This document shows, piece after piece, positions 1 through 7,696 of a stretch of DNA of 64,000 nt. The notes under the pieces were generated by a model that was given only the letters and a program-made list of their open reading frames with translations, was not told where the DNA came from and searched no databases. Position numbers and translations under genes: made by a program. Source of the DNA: Pseudobdellovibrionaceae bacterium. Lineage in GTDB: Bacteria > Bdellovibrionota > Bdellovibrionia > Bdellovibrionales > UBA1609. Position 1 is the stretch's first letter. The number at the start of each line of letters is the position of its first letter. The stretch covers positions 682,001-746,000 of the forward strand of contig JACKAM010000001.1 of the NCBI GenBank assembly GCA_020635075.1, given 5' to 3'.

Positions 1-1
1 C

Positions 2-820
2 GTTTCTCTGGCTCCGGTCAGCTATGGTGCGGAGTCCAAGAAGAGAACGACCTCTGCAAAAAAAGAGTCTGCCACCAAAACAGATTCAGAAGGGGATAAG
101 GGGTCAGCCCTTCCTCCGGAGGAAACCGATGACTCAGGTTCATCATTAAAAGACCTGTTTAAATCCCTCGATTATCCCGAGCTGCAGGTTGTTCCCCGAG
201 CCAGTCAACGCCTCAAGATGGAAGCCGGTGAGGAAGACAAAAACTGGTGGTACATCCATTGGCCATTTTATTTGTCGGCTTTGACCACATTTGCAATGGG
301 TACAACGGCCGAGCAATCCTTTCGCGATGATCTGACTTCCATCGAAAGAGAAGATGCTCGCTCAGGAGCGCTTGTGGCCCGCACCATTGGCGCCGCCTGG
401 TTTTTTGGCACCATGCTCATTGCCAGTCGCAAGCCCTACCAAAAAGCCTGGGCCAAGGTGAGAGGGTTTTCCGGAGGGGGCCGAAGCAATGAGCTGTTGC
501 GCGAGCGTTTGGCTGAAGAGTCTTTGGAAAAACCAGCCCATACCATGAAGGTCTTAAGTTATGTGTCGACCTTTACTAACCTGGCAGCGGCTGGATATGT
601 GGGGTCCTTTTTGGATGATCAGGGGAAGGTTTTTGCCGCCATCGGTGGAGCTCTCGCCTTTTTGCCCATGATCTTTGACGACTGGTACGTCTACAACTTC
701 AATAAGCACTTGGAGTACAAGCGAAACATCTTTTCACCAGTGGTGTCGATGGCGGCGGTGAATAAACCCACAGGAGGTACCGACTTGTATCCTTCCTTTA
801 CCTGGGTTGTGGAGTACTAA
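2..820 (+). CDS. Membrane protein of unknown function, 5' end cut by window
   Basis: The reading frame is open from the first bases of the window, so the first ATG at 218 is probably internal. The visible N-terminus (VSLAPVSYGAESKK) looks like the end of a signal peptide followed by a Lys/Ser/Asp-rich linker. The rest has four hydrophobic stretches, near window positions 250-310, 375-425, 545-610 and 625-675, suggesting a small multi-pass membrane protein. No family is recognised. The stop TAA is followed directly by the GTG of the next gene, so the two are probably translated together as part of an exported-protein operon. Confidence 0.75.
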   Translation, partial: VSLAPVSYGAESKKRTTSAKKESATKTDSEGDKGSALPPEETDDSGSSLKDLFKSLDYPELQVVPRASQRLKMEAGEEDKNWWYIHWPFYLSALTTFAMGTTAEQSFRDDLTSIEREDARSGALVARTIGAAWFFGTMLIASRKPYQKAWAKVRGFSGGGRSNELLRERLAEESLEKPAHTMKVLSYVSTFTNLAAAGYVGSFLDDQGKVFAAIGGALAFLPMIFDDWYVYNFNKHLEYKRNIFSPVVSMAAVNKPTGGTDLYPSFTWVVEY

Positions 821-1738
821 GTGAAGCGGAGGAAAGGTTTCTTTCCAACTCACTTTGCGGTTAGAACCAATCAGATTGGCCTGGCGGCTCTCCTCATGTT
901 TTCTAGATTTAGCTATGCGGTGGGAGCGCCCCTTCCAGAGGGTCAAGAGGAGCAGGTTAAGCTTTGTCACTCCACCCAGGAGTACATTCAGGCCCTGGAA
1001 TTTCTGCGCAGCCATGGCACCGCAGGAATGAGGGACGAAGTCGCCCGGGGCTTAGCCGATCAAGTTTCACGTGGTTGTGATGGAGCGGCCGAGCGGTTTC
1101 GCCAGACCTACCTAATGCTTGCAAAAATGGGGGTCAATCATATTAAGGCCCTTGAAATCGCTATGGAGTTTTCTCAACTGTCGTCAGAAGTGCAGGAAAA
1201 CTTTTTTGAAATTCTTCAACACTCCTATCTCACGGAGTTCTTCAATTACGACTTTGAGGTGGCCCTCAAGATCGCCTATGAGTTCTCCAAAGAACTAAAG
1301 GCCTACCACGGGCGGGCGCGGGACGATTTTATTGCCCTGGTGAAGTTCTGCCTAAACCCAAAAGAGATGTCAGTGCCGGTGAATGTCTGTGGACTGATGG
1401 CTCTTGAGTTGGTGCGATTGAGTCCCCATTATCCGGAAGGGGTGTTCAAGCCCTTTCAGGAACTCTATGGGAAGTTGCGAGCGGGTGAGAGCTTTGGCCT
1501 GTCGGTGAAGGATTCACTTGAGGTCATTATTCGGGTTCTAAAATATGGTCCACGCGCTCCTGACAATTTTCATAAAGGCTATGATTTTGCCGTTTCACAA
1601 AAAGGTTTAAATTATCCGCCGCATGAGGCCCTCAAATTTGCCTTGCGTATGGCTCGTCGCTCAGCAACCGGAGCCCCTCTGCCATTAGCAAAATCAGCCG
1701 TTGAGTTGGCTCATGGTGAAGACGCGAGCAAGAAATGA
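821..1738 (+). CDS. Exported helical-repeat protein, unknown function
   Basis: 305 residues from a GTG that immediately follows the previous stop. An Arg/Lys-rich start and a hydrophobic segment (about residues 20-36) suggest a signal peptide or anchor. The body contains several alpha-helical repeats with an A-L-x-x-A-x-x-F/L pattern, for example ALEIAMEFS, ALKIAYEFS and ALKFALRMA, reminiscent of TPR/HEAT-like solenoids, though no named family is recognised. The stop overlaps the start of the next gene in an ATGA arrangement, indicating translational coupling. A role as a scaffold or envelope-complex component is inference only. Confidence 0.72.
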   Translation: MKRRKGFFPTHFAVRTNQIGLAALLMFSRFSYAVGAPLPEGQEEQVKLCHSTQEYIQALEFLRSHGTAGMRDEVARGLADQVSRGCDGAAERFRQTYLMLAKMGVNHIKALEIAMEFSQLSSEVQENFFEILQHSYLTEFFNYDFEVALKIAYEFSKELKAYHGRARDDFIALVKFCLNPKEMSVPVNVCGLMALELVRLSPHYPEGVFKPFQELYGKLRAGESFGLSVKDSLEVIIRVLKYGPRAPDNFHKGYDFAVSQKGLNYPPHEALKFALRMARRSATGAPLPLAKSAVELAHGEDASKK

Positions 1739-2856
1739 TCAAGGCGCTCCTTGCAAAGGGTTTTGTGGATCAACAATCAAAGCGGGCAGCTTGTAAATGG
1801 TTTGCGGCTTTGGTGGCGGGCCTGGTGTGGTCCCCACTGCTGTGGGCCCAGGAAGTATCCCCTCGGGTTTTGCCAGAAAAAAAGCCCATACAGGAGCAGC
1901 CGAGTGAAGTTTCTCCCAAGGCCGCTGAGGAGGGCAGCTCTACTGAGGCGACTCCGACAGTCGGGGGAAAACCCATTCAGTTGTCCAAGCCTGGCGACGG
2001 TGGGAAACCAGAGTCGGACCCCAAAGTTCTGACCGAAGTGGAGGTGGCATGGGAGGCGTCAAAGGGAGCCAAGGCCTACGAGCTGGAGTTTCAGCCAATT
2101 GAAGGCTCAGAAGAATCACAACGCTTTGAAACCGCTGAGAGTCAGTTTAAAACCTCGCTTTCCCCTGGTCCTTATCGATTCCGCATTCGTTCGATCGACA
2201 AAAAGGGAGATCGGGGGAACTGGAGTTCACCTGTCACCATTGTGGCTAAACCCCAGGAAGTGATTATGCAGTCTCCCGGAGACGGCGAGCAGATAGAAGC
2301 CAAAACCGTGAAGACGGTGGTGACTTTTCAGTGGGAGCCCTTTGAAAGTGCCAAGGGTTACATCTTTCGCGTGTGGACGGAGCGAAACAAAGACAAGCCC
2401 AAGATGTTTAAAACCCGCAGTGCCCAGGCCAATCTGACATTGCGAGCCGGGCGCAAGTATTTCTGGGAGGTTTTCCCCGTCAGTAAAAGCGGCGTTCGCT
2501 ATCAAAGGAAGAGTCCGCCATTTCAGTTCGTTCTTTTTGGCAAACAGCTGCCCCAGCCTGAACTGGAAATTGTTCAACCCCTCGATCCAAAAGGAGTCAA
2601 GTGGCGAGGGGTGAAGAGTGCCCAATATTTGTGCATTCTATACCGTAAAGATTTGTTGGGTGAGGAGTGGAAAGAGTACTCTCGGAATCAGATTTTTCGT
2701 GCCAGCGAATGGATCTTTAGCAAGGAACTGGCTCCCGGTCATTATCGAGTCACGGTTGAGGGGAGAGCCGAGATGAGAATTGACTCTAATTTAGGTGAAA
2801 AAGAGTTTTTTGTTAAACCAAAACTTGAAGAAATCCGCGCTTTCGTGGCCAATTGA
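1735..2856 (+). CDS. Exported protein with fibronectin-III-like domains
   Basis: 373 residues, coupled to the upstream gene by an ATGA overlap. A signal peptide is visible (AALVAGLVWSPLLWAQ), followed by a Pro/Glu-rich linker and about three beta-sandwich units of fibronectin type III character (VEVAWEASKGAKAYELEF; VTFQWEPFESAKGYIFRVW; a more divergent third near residues 285-365). Such domains bind envelope or surface partners; the specific role is unknown. The residues FVDQQSK, just before the hydrophobic core of the signal peptide, are encoded by a solo copy of the terminal repeat of a mobile-looking element found elsewhere in the window. Confidence 0.8.
   Translation: MIKALLAKGFVDQQSKRAACKWFAALVAGLVWSPLLWAQEVSPRVLPEKKPIQEQPSEVSPKAAEEGSSTEATPTVGGKPIQLSKPGDGGKPESDPKVLTEVEVAWEASKGAKAYELEFQPIEGSEESQRFETAESQFKTSLSPGPYRFRIRSIDKKGDRGNWSSPVTIVAKPQEVIMQSPGDGEQIEAKTVKTVVTFQWEPFESAKGYIFRVWTERNKDKPKMFKTRSAQANLTLRAGRKYFWEVFPVSKSGVRYQRKSPPFQFVLFGKQLPQPELEIVQPLDPKGVKWRGVKSAQYLCILYRKDLLGEEWKEYSRNQIFRASEWIFSKELAPGHYRVTVEGRAEMRIDSNLGEKEFFVKPKLEEIRAFVAN
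1761..1782 (+). repeat. Solo terminal repeat of the 290-bp element family
   Basis: Twenty-two bases, beginning TTTTGTGGATCAACAATC, match the right end of the element copy at 25035-25323 exactly, with weak similarity continuing outward. The sequence lies inside the 5' end of the coding region starting at 1735. No matching left end or element core is visible nearby, so this is either a relic of excision or recombination or an independent acquisition of the end sequence. Confidence 0.7.
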
Positions 2857-2957
2857 ACCCATGCGCCCCTTGTCAGTTTTTTGAATTGCAACCCCAAACA
2901 CAAGTGATTAATTTTCCTCGATCAGCAACAACAACTCTGATTTCGGGGGAAATTAAT

Positions 2958-4070
2958 ATGATCAAGTATTGGCTTTTGGCTGTGTCCTTAGTCATGGCAG
3001 CAGGTACCGCTCATGCGACCAAATCTCGTTTGGAGGCTTTAGGTCAGGAAGCAAGTGGGTCCTTTTTTATTAAAGATGAGCGAAACATCTTTCTCAATCC
3101 CGCCTATATCCATAACGTAGATCGTCGTCTGACCCTGGAGTGGGGGGCTGCGGGTTCGGCCACTAAGGTGGATGCCACAGCGACTCCCAAAGCTGAAGGC
3201 GGCTGGTACAATGGCAAAAACGATATGCCTTATGCTTTTTATTTGGGCAACGAAGATGAAGACGCCATTACCTATCGCAACACAGCGAGCACCAGTTTCT
3301 TAAAGCCCGACAACACGGTTGACTTCACATGGGGGGCTGCGGGTTCTTCGATGAACAAGTGGGGATTTGGAGTCGGTTTTTCCAAGAACAAAGACGAAGT
3401 GACTGGTGGTATTGACCGCTCCGAGACCTTTGCTTCCGTTCGTGCCGGCGTTCTTTTGGGAGATCGTTGGGAAGTGTTTGGTCATTTTCATCTTCTGGAC
3501 GAGGCCGATGGCGCCGCGGCTGATGGCGATGAGTACAAGGGTGGCTTGGGCCTAATGTTGGCCGGCGTCTACAACCACGACCGCTATCGCATCTATGGGC
3601 AATTGGCTAAGAAAGATGCCGAGTACACACCCTCCGGAGCTTCCAGTCTGGATATTTCGGCTATGATCATTACCGCCGGTGCGGCTCGTGTGAATGAGCT
3701 GAGTTCCAATGCTTTTTTGTTCTACTATGCAGAACTTAATCGCAGCACGGTAGAAACAGACACCGCTCCGGCAGTCTCCACCGAAACTGAAACCACTCAA
3801 ATTGAACTCGGCTTTGGCGTTGAAGGTCAGGTGAAGGATTGGTTGAGCCTACGTGGATCAGTGATGCAAGGGGTGCTTTTGAACGACACTTCCACCAAGA
3901 CAACTGGAACTCCTTCCGCCGATCAATCGGTGGCGGACACCACGGCGGTTGCTGCAGGTCTTTCCATTCACTTTGATGCCTTCAAACTGGACGGCAGTTT
4001 CACGACCACTGGTGGAACCCTTAACGCGGGTAACATCATGTCTCGCGTGGGCATGACATACGCCTATTAA
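2958..4070 (+). CDS. Outer-membrane beta-barrel-like protein
   Basis: 370 residues from the ATG at 2958, preceded by GGGGGAAAT as a possible ribosome site. The frame can be extended upstream to a TTG at 2853, but the signal peptide (YWLLAVSLVMAAGTAHA) fixes the start at 2958. The mature part is rich in alternating polar/hydrophobic strands with Gly and aromatic residues and ends in an aromatic (MTYAY), as in outer-membrane barrels. No porin family is recognised with confidence. It closes the exported-protein run and is followed by a strong intrinsic terminator. Confidence 0.8.
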   Translation: MIKYWLLAVSLVMAAGTAHATKSRLEALGQEASGSFFIKDERNIFLNPAYIHNVDRRLTLEWGAAGSATKVDATATPKAEGGWYNGKNDMPYAFYLGNEDEDAITYRNTASTSFLKPDNTVDFTWGAAGSSMNKWGFGVGFSKNKDEVTGGIDRSETFASVRAGVLLGDRWEVFGHFHLLDEADGAAADGDEYKGGLGLMLAGVYNHDRYRIYGQLAKKDAEYTPSGASSLDISAMIITAGAARVNELSSNAFLFYYAELNRSTVETDTAPAVSTETETTQIELGFGVEGQVKDWLSLRGSVMQGVLLNDTSTKTTGTPSADQSVADTTAVAAGLSIHFDAFKLDGSFTTTGGTLNAGNIMSRVGMTYAY

Positions 4071-4102
4071 TGTTGAGATTAGGCTCACGGATTTGGAGCT
4101 GA

Positions 4103-4131
4103 GGGGAGACGGGAAGTCTCCCCTTTTTTTT
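4103..4131 (+). terminator. Intrinsic terminator after the outer-membrane protein
   Basis: Perfect 8-bp stem GGGGAGAC / GTCTCCCC with a 5-base loop, followed by eight T residues, 33 bases after the stop codon of the preceding gene. Confidence 0.92.
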
Positions 4132-4227
4132 GTGACCGCCCTTGGTCCAGAGGTCCCCATTCTTGGGGGATTCTTATTGTGAGAGTGTCCAGCGAGTGGT
4201 TCACTGAAGCGGGGGTAGACCTGATTC

Positions 4228-4947
4228 ATGGCGAAGGACACCGAAGATCCCAACAAAAAAGACTATTTGAACAAGATCACGGCCGCTGAGCGGGCGGAAC
4301 TTCTTGGTTCTGTGGCGGCTATGCCGGGACTGGAAGTGGACGTGGCCTTGACCAACGGGGATCATTTCAAAGCCAAGTGTGGTCCACTCAAAGGCTCCAT
4401 CGTCGAAATCAGTGCCAGTGTCGTTCCCGAGGGGACGGTGCCTGGATCGGTTGGTGTTTCCTTTGTCCTAAATCTGAGTAAATATTTAGTTAAGTCCTCT
4501 CTTCAATGGACGGAACAGGGGCGATGGTTTTTGGATTTGCGTGGGGATTTTTATTTGGTGCAGAGGCGAAAGAACTTTCGCGTTGATGTGCCTATCCACA
4601 TTGTTCCAAAAGTTGCCCTTCGCCAGATCAACCGACCAGAAAAAGAGATTCTCGCTCGTATGTTGAACATCAGCTTAGGGGGGTGCTTTCTCGAGATTGA
4701 AGGCAGCTCCCAGGCCTTACAACAAGAAGCCCAGATTCAAGTCACCATGACTGTGGAAGGCGGCAAGGTGGTACCTCTCAATGCTGTCGTCAGGCGTGTC
4801 ACTCGCGCTCCTGAAGATCCCAAGAAGTATCGACTGGGTGTTGAGTTTGGAAAACTCAACAGCTTTGAAGAGTCACGAGTCAACGAAGTGGTGATGAAGT
4901 GCTATCGCCTCACCAATCGCTTTGGTGCCCGCCTCAAAAATAGCTAA
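4228..4947 (+). CDS. PilZ-domain protein, probable c-di-GMP receptor
   Basis: 239 residues. The C-terminal half carries both PilZ signatures: the arginine motif RRKNFR (113-118) and NISLGG (147-152), which in the family bind cyclic di-GMP. The N-terminal half (about 35-105) resembles the YcgR-type beta-barrel that precedes PilZ in flagellar-brake proteins. It has no signal peptide and is probably cytoplasmic. It stands alone between a terminator and a receptor gene, so the process it controls (motility, adhesion, predation or secretion) cannot be read from the neighbours. Confidence 0.9.
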   Translation: MAKDTEDPNKKDYLNKITAAERAELLGSVAAMPGLEVDVALTNGDHFKAKCGPLKGSIVEISASVVPEGTVPGSVGVSFVLNLSKYLVKSSLQWTEQGRWFLDLRGDFYLVQRRKNFRVDVPIHIVPKVALRQINRPEKEILARMLNISLGGCFLEIEGSSQALQQEAQIQVTMTVEGGKVVPLNAVVRRVTRAPEDPKKYRLGVEFGKLNSFEESRVNEVVMKCYRLTNRFGARLKNS

Positions 4948-4990
4948 TCATTCAATATAACGCACGAAGACGGCCCAGGTCCTTTTTTGG

Positions 4991-5019
4991 TTGTGTCATC
5001 CATTAGAAAATCTCATACT
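4991..5019 (+). promoter_or_regulatory. Possible sigma-70-type promoter of the receptor gene
   Basis: TTGTGT and CATACT are separated by 17 bases, upstream of the TonB-dependent receptor, leaving a leader of roughly 40 bases before its ribosome site. Both boxes are imperfect, so this is a weak call by inspection. Confidence 0.3.
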
Positions 5020-5066
5020 TTTGCCTGAATACATAACAGACTTTAGTCTCAAGGAGGATTTTCACC

Positions 5067-7124
5067 ATGGAATGGATGAAGCTTAGGCTCATCCTGGGTG
5101 TGCTTCTGCTTTCCGTTTTTGCGGCGGGCGGTGTGCAAGCTCAGGACTCAGACGACCTTTCAGAGATGACCCTCTCTGATCTTCTTAACCTTAACGTACA
5201 GTCTGCTTCCAAAAAGGTGGAACCTTTGAGTGAAGCCCCAGTGCCCATCACTGTGATCACCAAAGAAATGATCCAGGCCGCCGGTGTACGCAATGTGCAC
5301 GAAGCGGTTATCATGTTTGTGCCGGGTTATACGGATGTGGAAGACCGCAATGAGCTGAACTTTGCTCCGCGGGGGATTTACGCCAGCTCTCAGCAAAAAG
5401 TGCTGATCATGGTGAATGGTCACCGCATCAACTCCCGCTCTTATCTGACCGCCATGCCCGACTACGGAATTGCCCTGCACAATGTGGAGCGCATCGAGGT
5501 TCTGCGTGGACCTGGATCGTCGTTATACGGAAACGTGGCCTTGGCCGGGGTGATCAACTTGATCACCCAAAAAGGTAAAGACCTGGCAGGCAAGAGCACC
5601 ATGGAAGTGGCTGGCGGTAACCATGGCCAGCGTCGTCTGCGCTTCTTAACTGGAGACGGTGGCGACAACTGGGACATGTTGGCTTGGGGCCAGTACTACC
5701 GTGCCGCCGGTGAAATTTATGAGTTGGATGGGAATGAGAAGTACAACACCGGCAAAACCGGCGAGATCCGCATTGATGGAGTCGATGAGCAGCCTTCGCA
5801 CGATGTGGGGATGACCTATAAATCAGGCAAGATGACTCTTTTCGCTGCTTCTCGCCGCAGCCAATGGATTGAGCCCTACGGCAGCGGCAACAATCCATAC
5901 GACTATGAATCCTACCGCGTGTTTGACGAAGCGGGTCCGGGATTGGGAATCACCCATCGTCATGTCGGTTTGACCTATGAAGACGAGGCCGGGGATGGCT
6001 GGAATTGGTCGGTCAATCCGTACGCAGATACGGCGACGATCAGCGGTATTCTCGCCACCAATACTGGCGGTGGGTCTTCGATTCACTGGCAGGAAGAAGA
6101 CATTGGATTGGTCGCTCAGGTCAACAAAGACTATGAAGCCGCCGGTGGAACTGGAACATTCCTGGCGGGAATCCAGGTCGATGCTTTTGAGCTGACGGAC
6201 TCAGTGCTGGTTGGCTATTCAGGACACGATTATTCAACTATCGACACCACCGCCACGCAGCTGTTGGGAACGGGTTCGGAAGCCATTTACTCGGCTTTCT
6301 TTCAAGCTAAGCATCGCTTTAGCGATCAATTCATTCTCAATGCCGGCGCTCGTTATGACCTGAAAAACCGCAAGACTCTGGATAACACCACCAACTTGAG
6401 CCCTCGTCTGGCCCTGATTTACCTGCCGGATGACACTTGGGAATACAAGTTGTCCTATTCTCAGTCTTTCGTGGATGCGCCCTATTGGTACCGCTACACC
6501 ACCTTATCAACCTTCGCTGGAGCCGAAAGCTTGGAGCCGGAACTGTTGGATGCCATTCAGCTTCAGGTAGTTTGGAAATCCAGCGACAAGCGATTCCGTA
6601 ACGCCACCACCATTTACCACCAAAATGGTAAAGACTTGGTGAGCCGTCAGCCAGTTGGTCCTCCTTTTTACACCAATACAGGTAAGCTGACCAGCATTGG
6701 TCTTGAGAACGAGTTTGGTTGGGTGGAGAATAAGTACCAAACATTCTTCAACTTCCAATACTACAAGGCTCAGGATGATGAGGAGTACTTCCGTTCGGAC
6801 GACAAGTTCGATCACGTACCTCAGCTCACAGCCAATGTGATTTTTAACTACTGGTTTAACAAAGATCTGATGATGAACCTCACTCTTCAGCACGTGGGCT
6901 CTCAGATCTTTGATGACGGTAGCAACAATGATGTGGACGTGGATGCAGCCACCACCTTTAACTTAGGTGTGCGCTGGAACGACATCTGGAACGGCATGTA
7001 TCTGGATGCTCGTGGCTACAATATAACTGATGCCGAACGTTATCAGGGTGGGCAGAATAATACCCAGATTCCGTTTCGGCAGGCGGGGGCTTGGTATATG
7101 GCCACCGTCGGCATGAACTTCTAA
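5067..7124 (+). CDS. TonB-dependent outer-membrane receptor
   Basis: 685 residues with a strong ribosome site (AAGGAGG) before the ATG and a clear signal peptide (LRLILGVLLLSVFAAGGVQA). The mature start (LSDLLNLNVQSASKK) is typical of receptors whose TonB-interacting segment precedes the plug. The plug hallmarks VERIEVLRGPGSSLYG and GVINLIT are present, and the barrel ends with Phe (VGMNF). It should import a scarce ligand across the outer membrane using TonB energy. The substrate cannot be read from sequence. It is monocistronic, with its own terminator, and the TonB/ExbBD genes in this window lie 22 kb away. Confidence 0.93.
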   Translation: MEWMKLRLILGVLLLSVFAAGGVQAQDSDDLSEMTLSDLLNLNVQSASKKVEPLSEAPVPITVITKEMIQAAGVRNVHEAVIMFVPGYTDVEDRNELNFAPRGIYASSQQKVLIMVNGHRINSRSYLTAMPDYGIALHNVERIEVLRGPGSSLYGNVALAGVINLITQKGKDLAGKSTMEVAGGNHGQRRLRFLTGDGGDNWDMLAWGQYYRAAGEIYELDGNEKYNTGKTGEIRIDGVDEQPSHDVGMTYKSGKMTLFAASRRSQWIEPYGSGNNPYDYESYRVFDEAGPGLGITHRHVGLTYEDEAGDGWNWSVNPYADTATISGILATNTGGGSSIHWQEEDIGLVAQVNKDYEAAGGTGTFLAGIQVDAFELTDSVLVGYSGHDYSTIDTTATQLLGTGSEAIYSAFFQAKHRFSDQFILNAGARYDLKNRKTLDNTTNLSPRLALIYLPDDTWEYKLSYSQSFVDAPYWYRYTTLSTFAGAESLEPELLDAIQLQVVWKSSDKRFRNATTIYHQNGKDLVSRQPVGPPFYTNTGKLTSIGLENEFGWVENKYQTFFNFQYYKAQDDEEYFRSDDKFDHVPQLTANVIFNYWFNKDLMMNLTLQHVGSQIFDDGSNNDVDVDAATTFNLGVRWNDIWNGMYLDARGYNITDAERYQGGQNNTQIPFRQAGAWYMATVGMNF

Positions 7125-7135
7125 TTCGATTGATG

Positions 7136-7170
7136 AAAAGGGTCCGTCTACGTCGTTGTCGGGCCCTTTT
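7136..7170 (+). terminator. Intrinsic terminator-like hairpin after the TonB receptor
   Basis: AAAAGGGTCCG pairs with CGGGCCCTTTT (one G-T pair) across a 13-base loop. The descending arm ends in four T residues followed by CTC. It lies 12 bases after the receptor stop codon. Confidence 0.8.
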
Positions 7171-7233
7171 CTCACTCCGACGTACCACTCAGGTACGCCT
7201 CCATTCGAAAAGAACCCTCCGCCTCGTATTCGA

Positions 7234-7367
7234 ACCCTTTTGATCAATCTCACACGGCAGTAAGATCGATACTTGTCCGCCTTGCATCTGGACCCTTTTG
7301 ATCAATCTCACACGGCAGTAAGATCAATGCTTCTCTGCCTAGCATCCAAGTCTTTTTGATTGGCCAA
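7234..7367 (+). repeat. 58-bp tandem repeat, two good units plus a degenerate third
   Basis: A 34-base block (starting ACCCTTTTGATCAATCTC) occurs identically at 7234-7267 and 7292-7325, a 58-base period. The bases after each block are also similar (CTTGCATC versus CTAGCATC). A decayed third unit starts at 7350 (TCTTTTTGATTGGCCAA). No open frame is supported here. The stretch between the receptor terminator and the element copy at 7409 holds nothing else recognisable. Confidence 0.8.
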
Positions 7368-7408
7368 ATGAGATTCGCCAACTACCCATCCGCCTGAAGC
7401 GAGTCGGT

Positions 7409-7645
7409 TTAATTGTGAGTCCGCAAAACCTGGGGTCGCCTTTGGCGGTGAGGGAGGGCCGGGTGACGAGCCATTCCCGTAAATCCGAATCCTCCGCCGT
7501 CGCGCAAGGGCGTATCCGAACTGCGGCAGCAATGCTGACGCAGTCCGAAGACGCGCCTGCGGCCGAAAGGCGCGTGAGGATTTGCGGAGAATGGTCGGCA
7601 ACGGACCGACATCACGGACAAAGGATTTTGCGGACTCACTATTAA
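7409..7645 (-). mobile_element. Inverted-repeat element, copy 1 (about 237 bp)
   Basis: Bounded by inverted ends TTAATTGTGAGTCCGCAAAA (7409-7428) and its near-complement at 7626-7645. The core, read on the minus strand (for example GTCGGTCCGTTGCCGACC and TCCGCAAATCCTCACGCG), matches the cores of copies at 25.0 and 61.5 kb. Short direct repeats GTCTTTTT-ATTGGCCAA lie outside it at 7350-7367 and 7653-7670. No transposase is encoded, so it is MITE-like or a structured intergenic repeat. It sits just downstream of the msrAB gene end. Confidence 0.65.
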
Positions 7646-7696
7646 GTGGACGGTCTTTTTCATTGGCCAACTCAAAGAAGGTGCTTCTGGTAGTGG

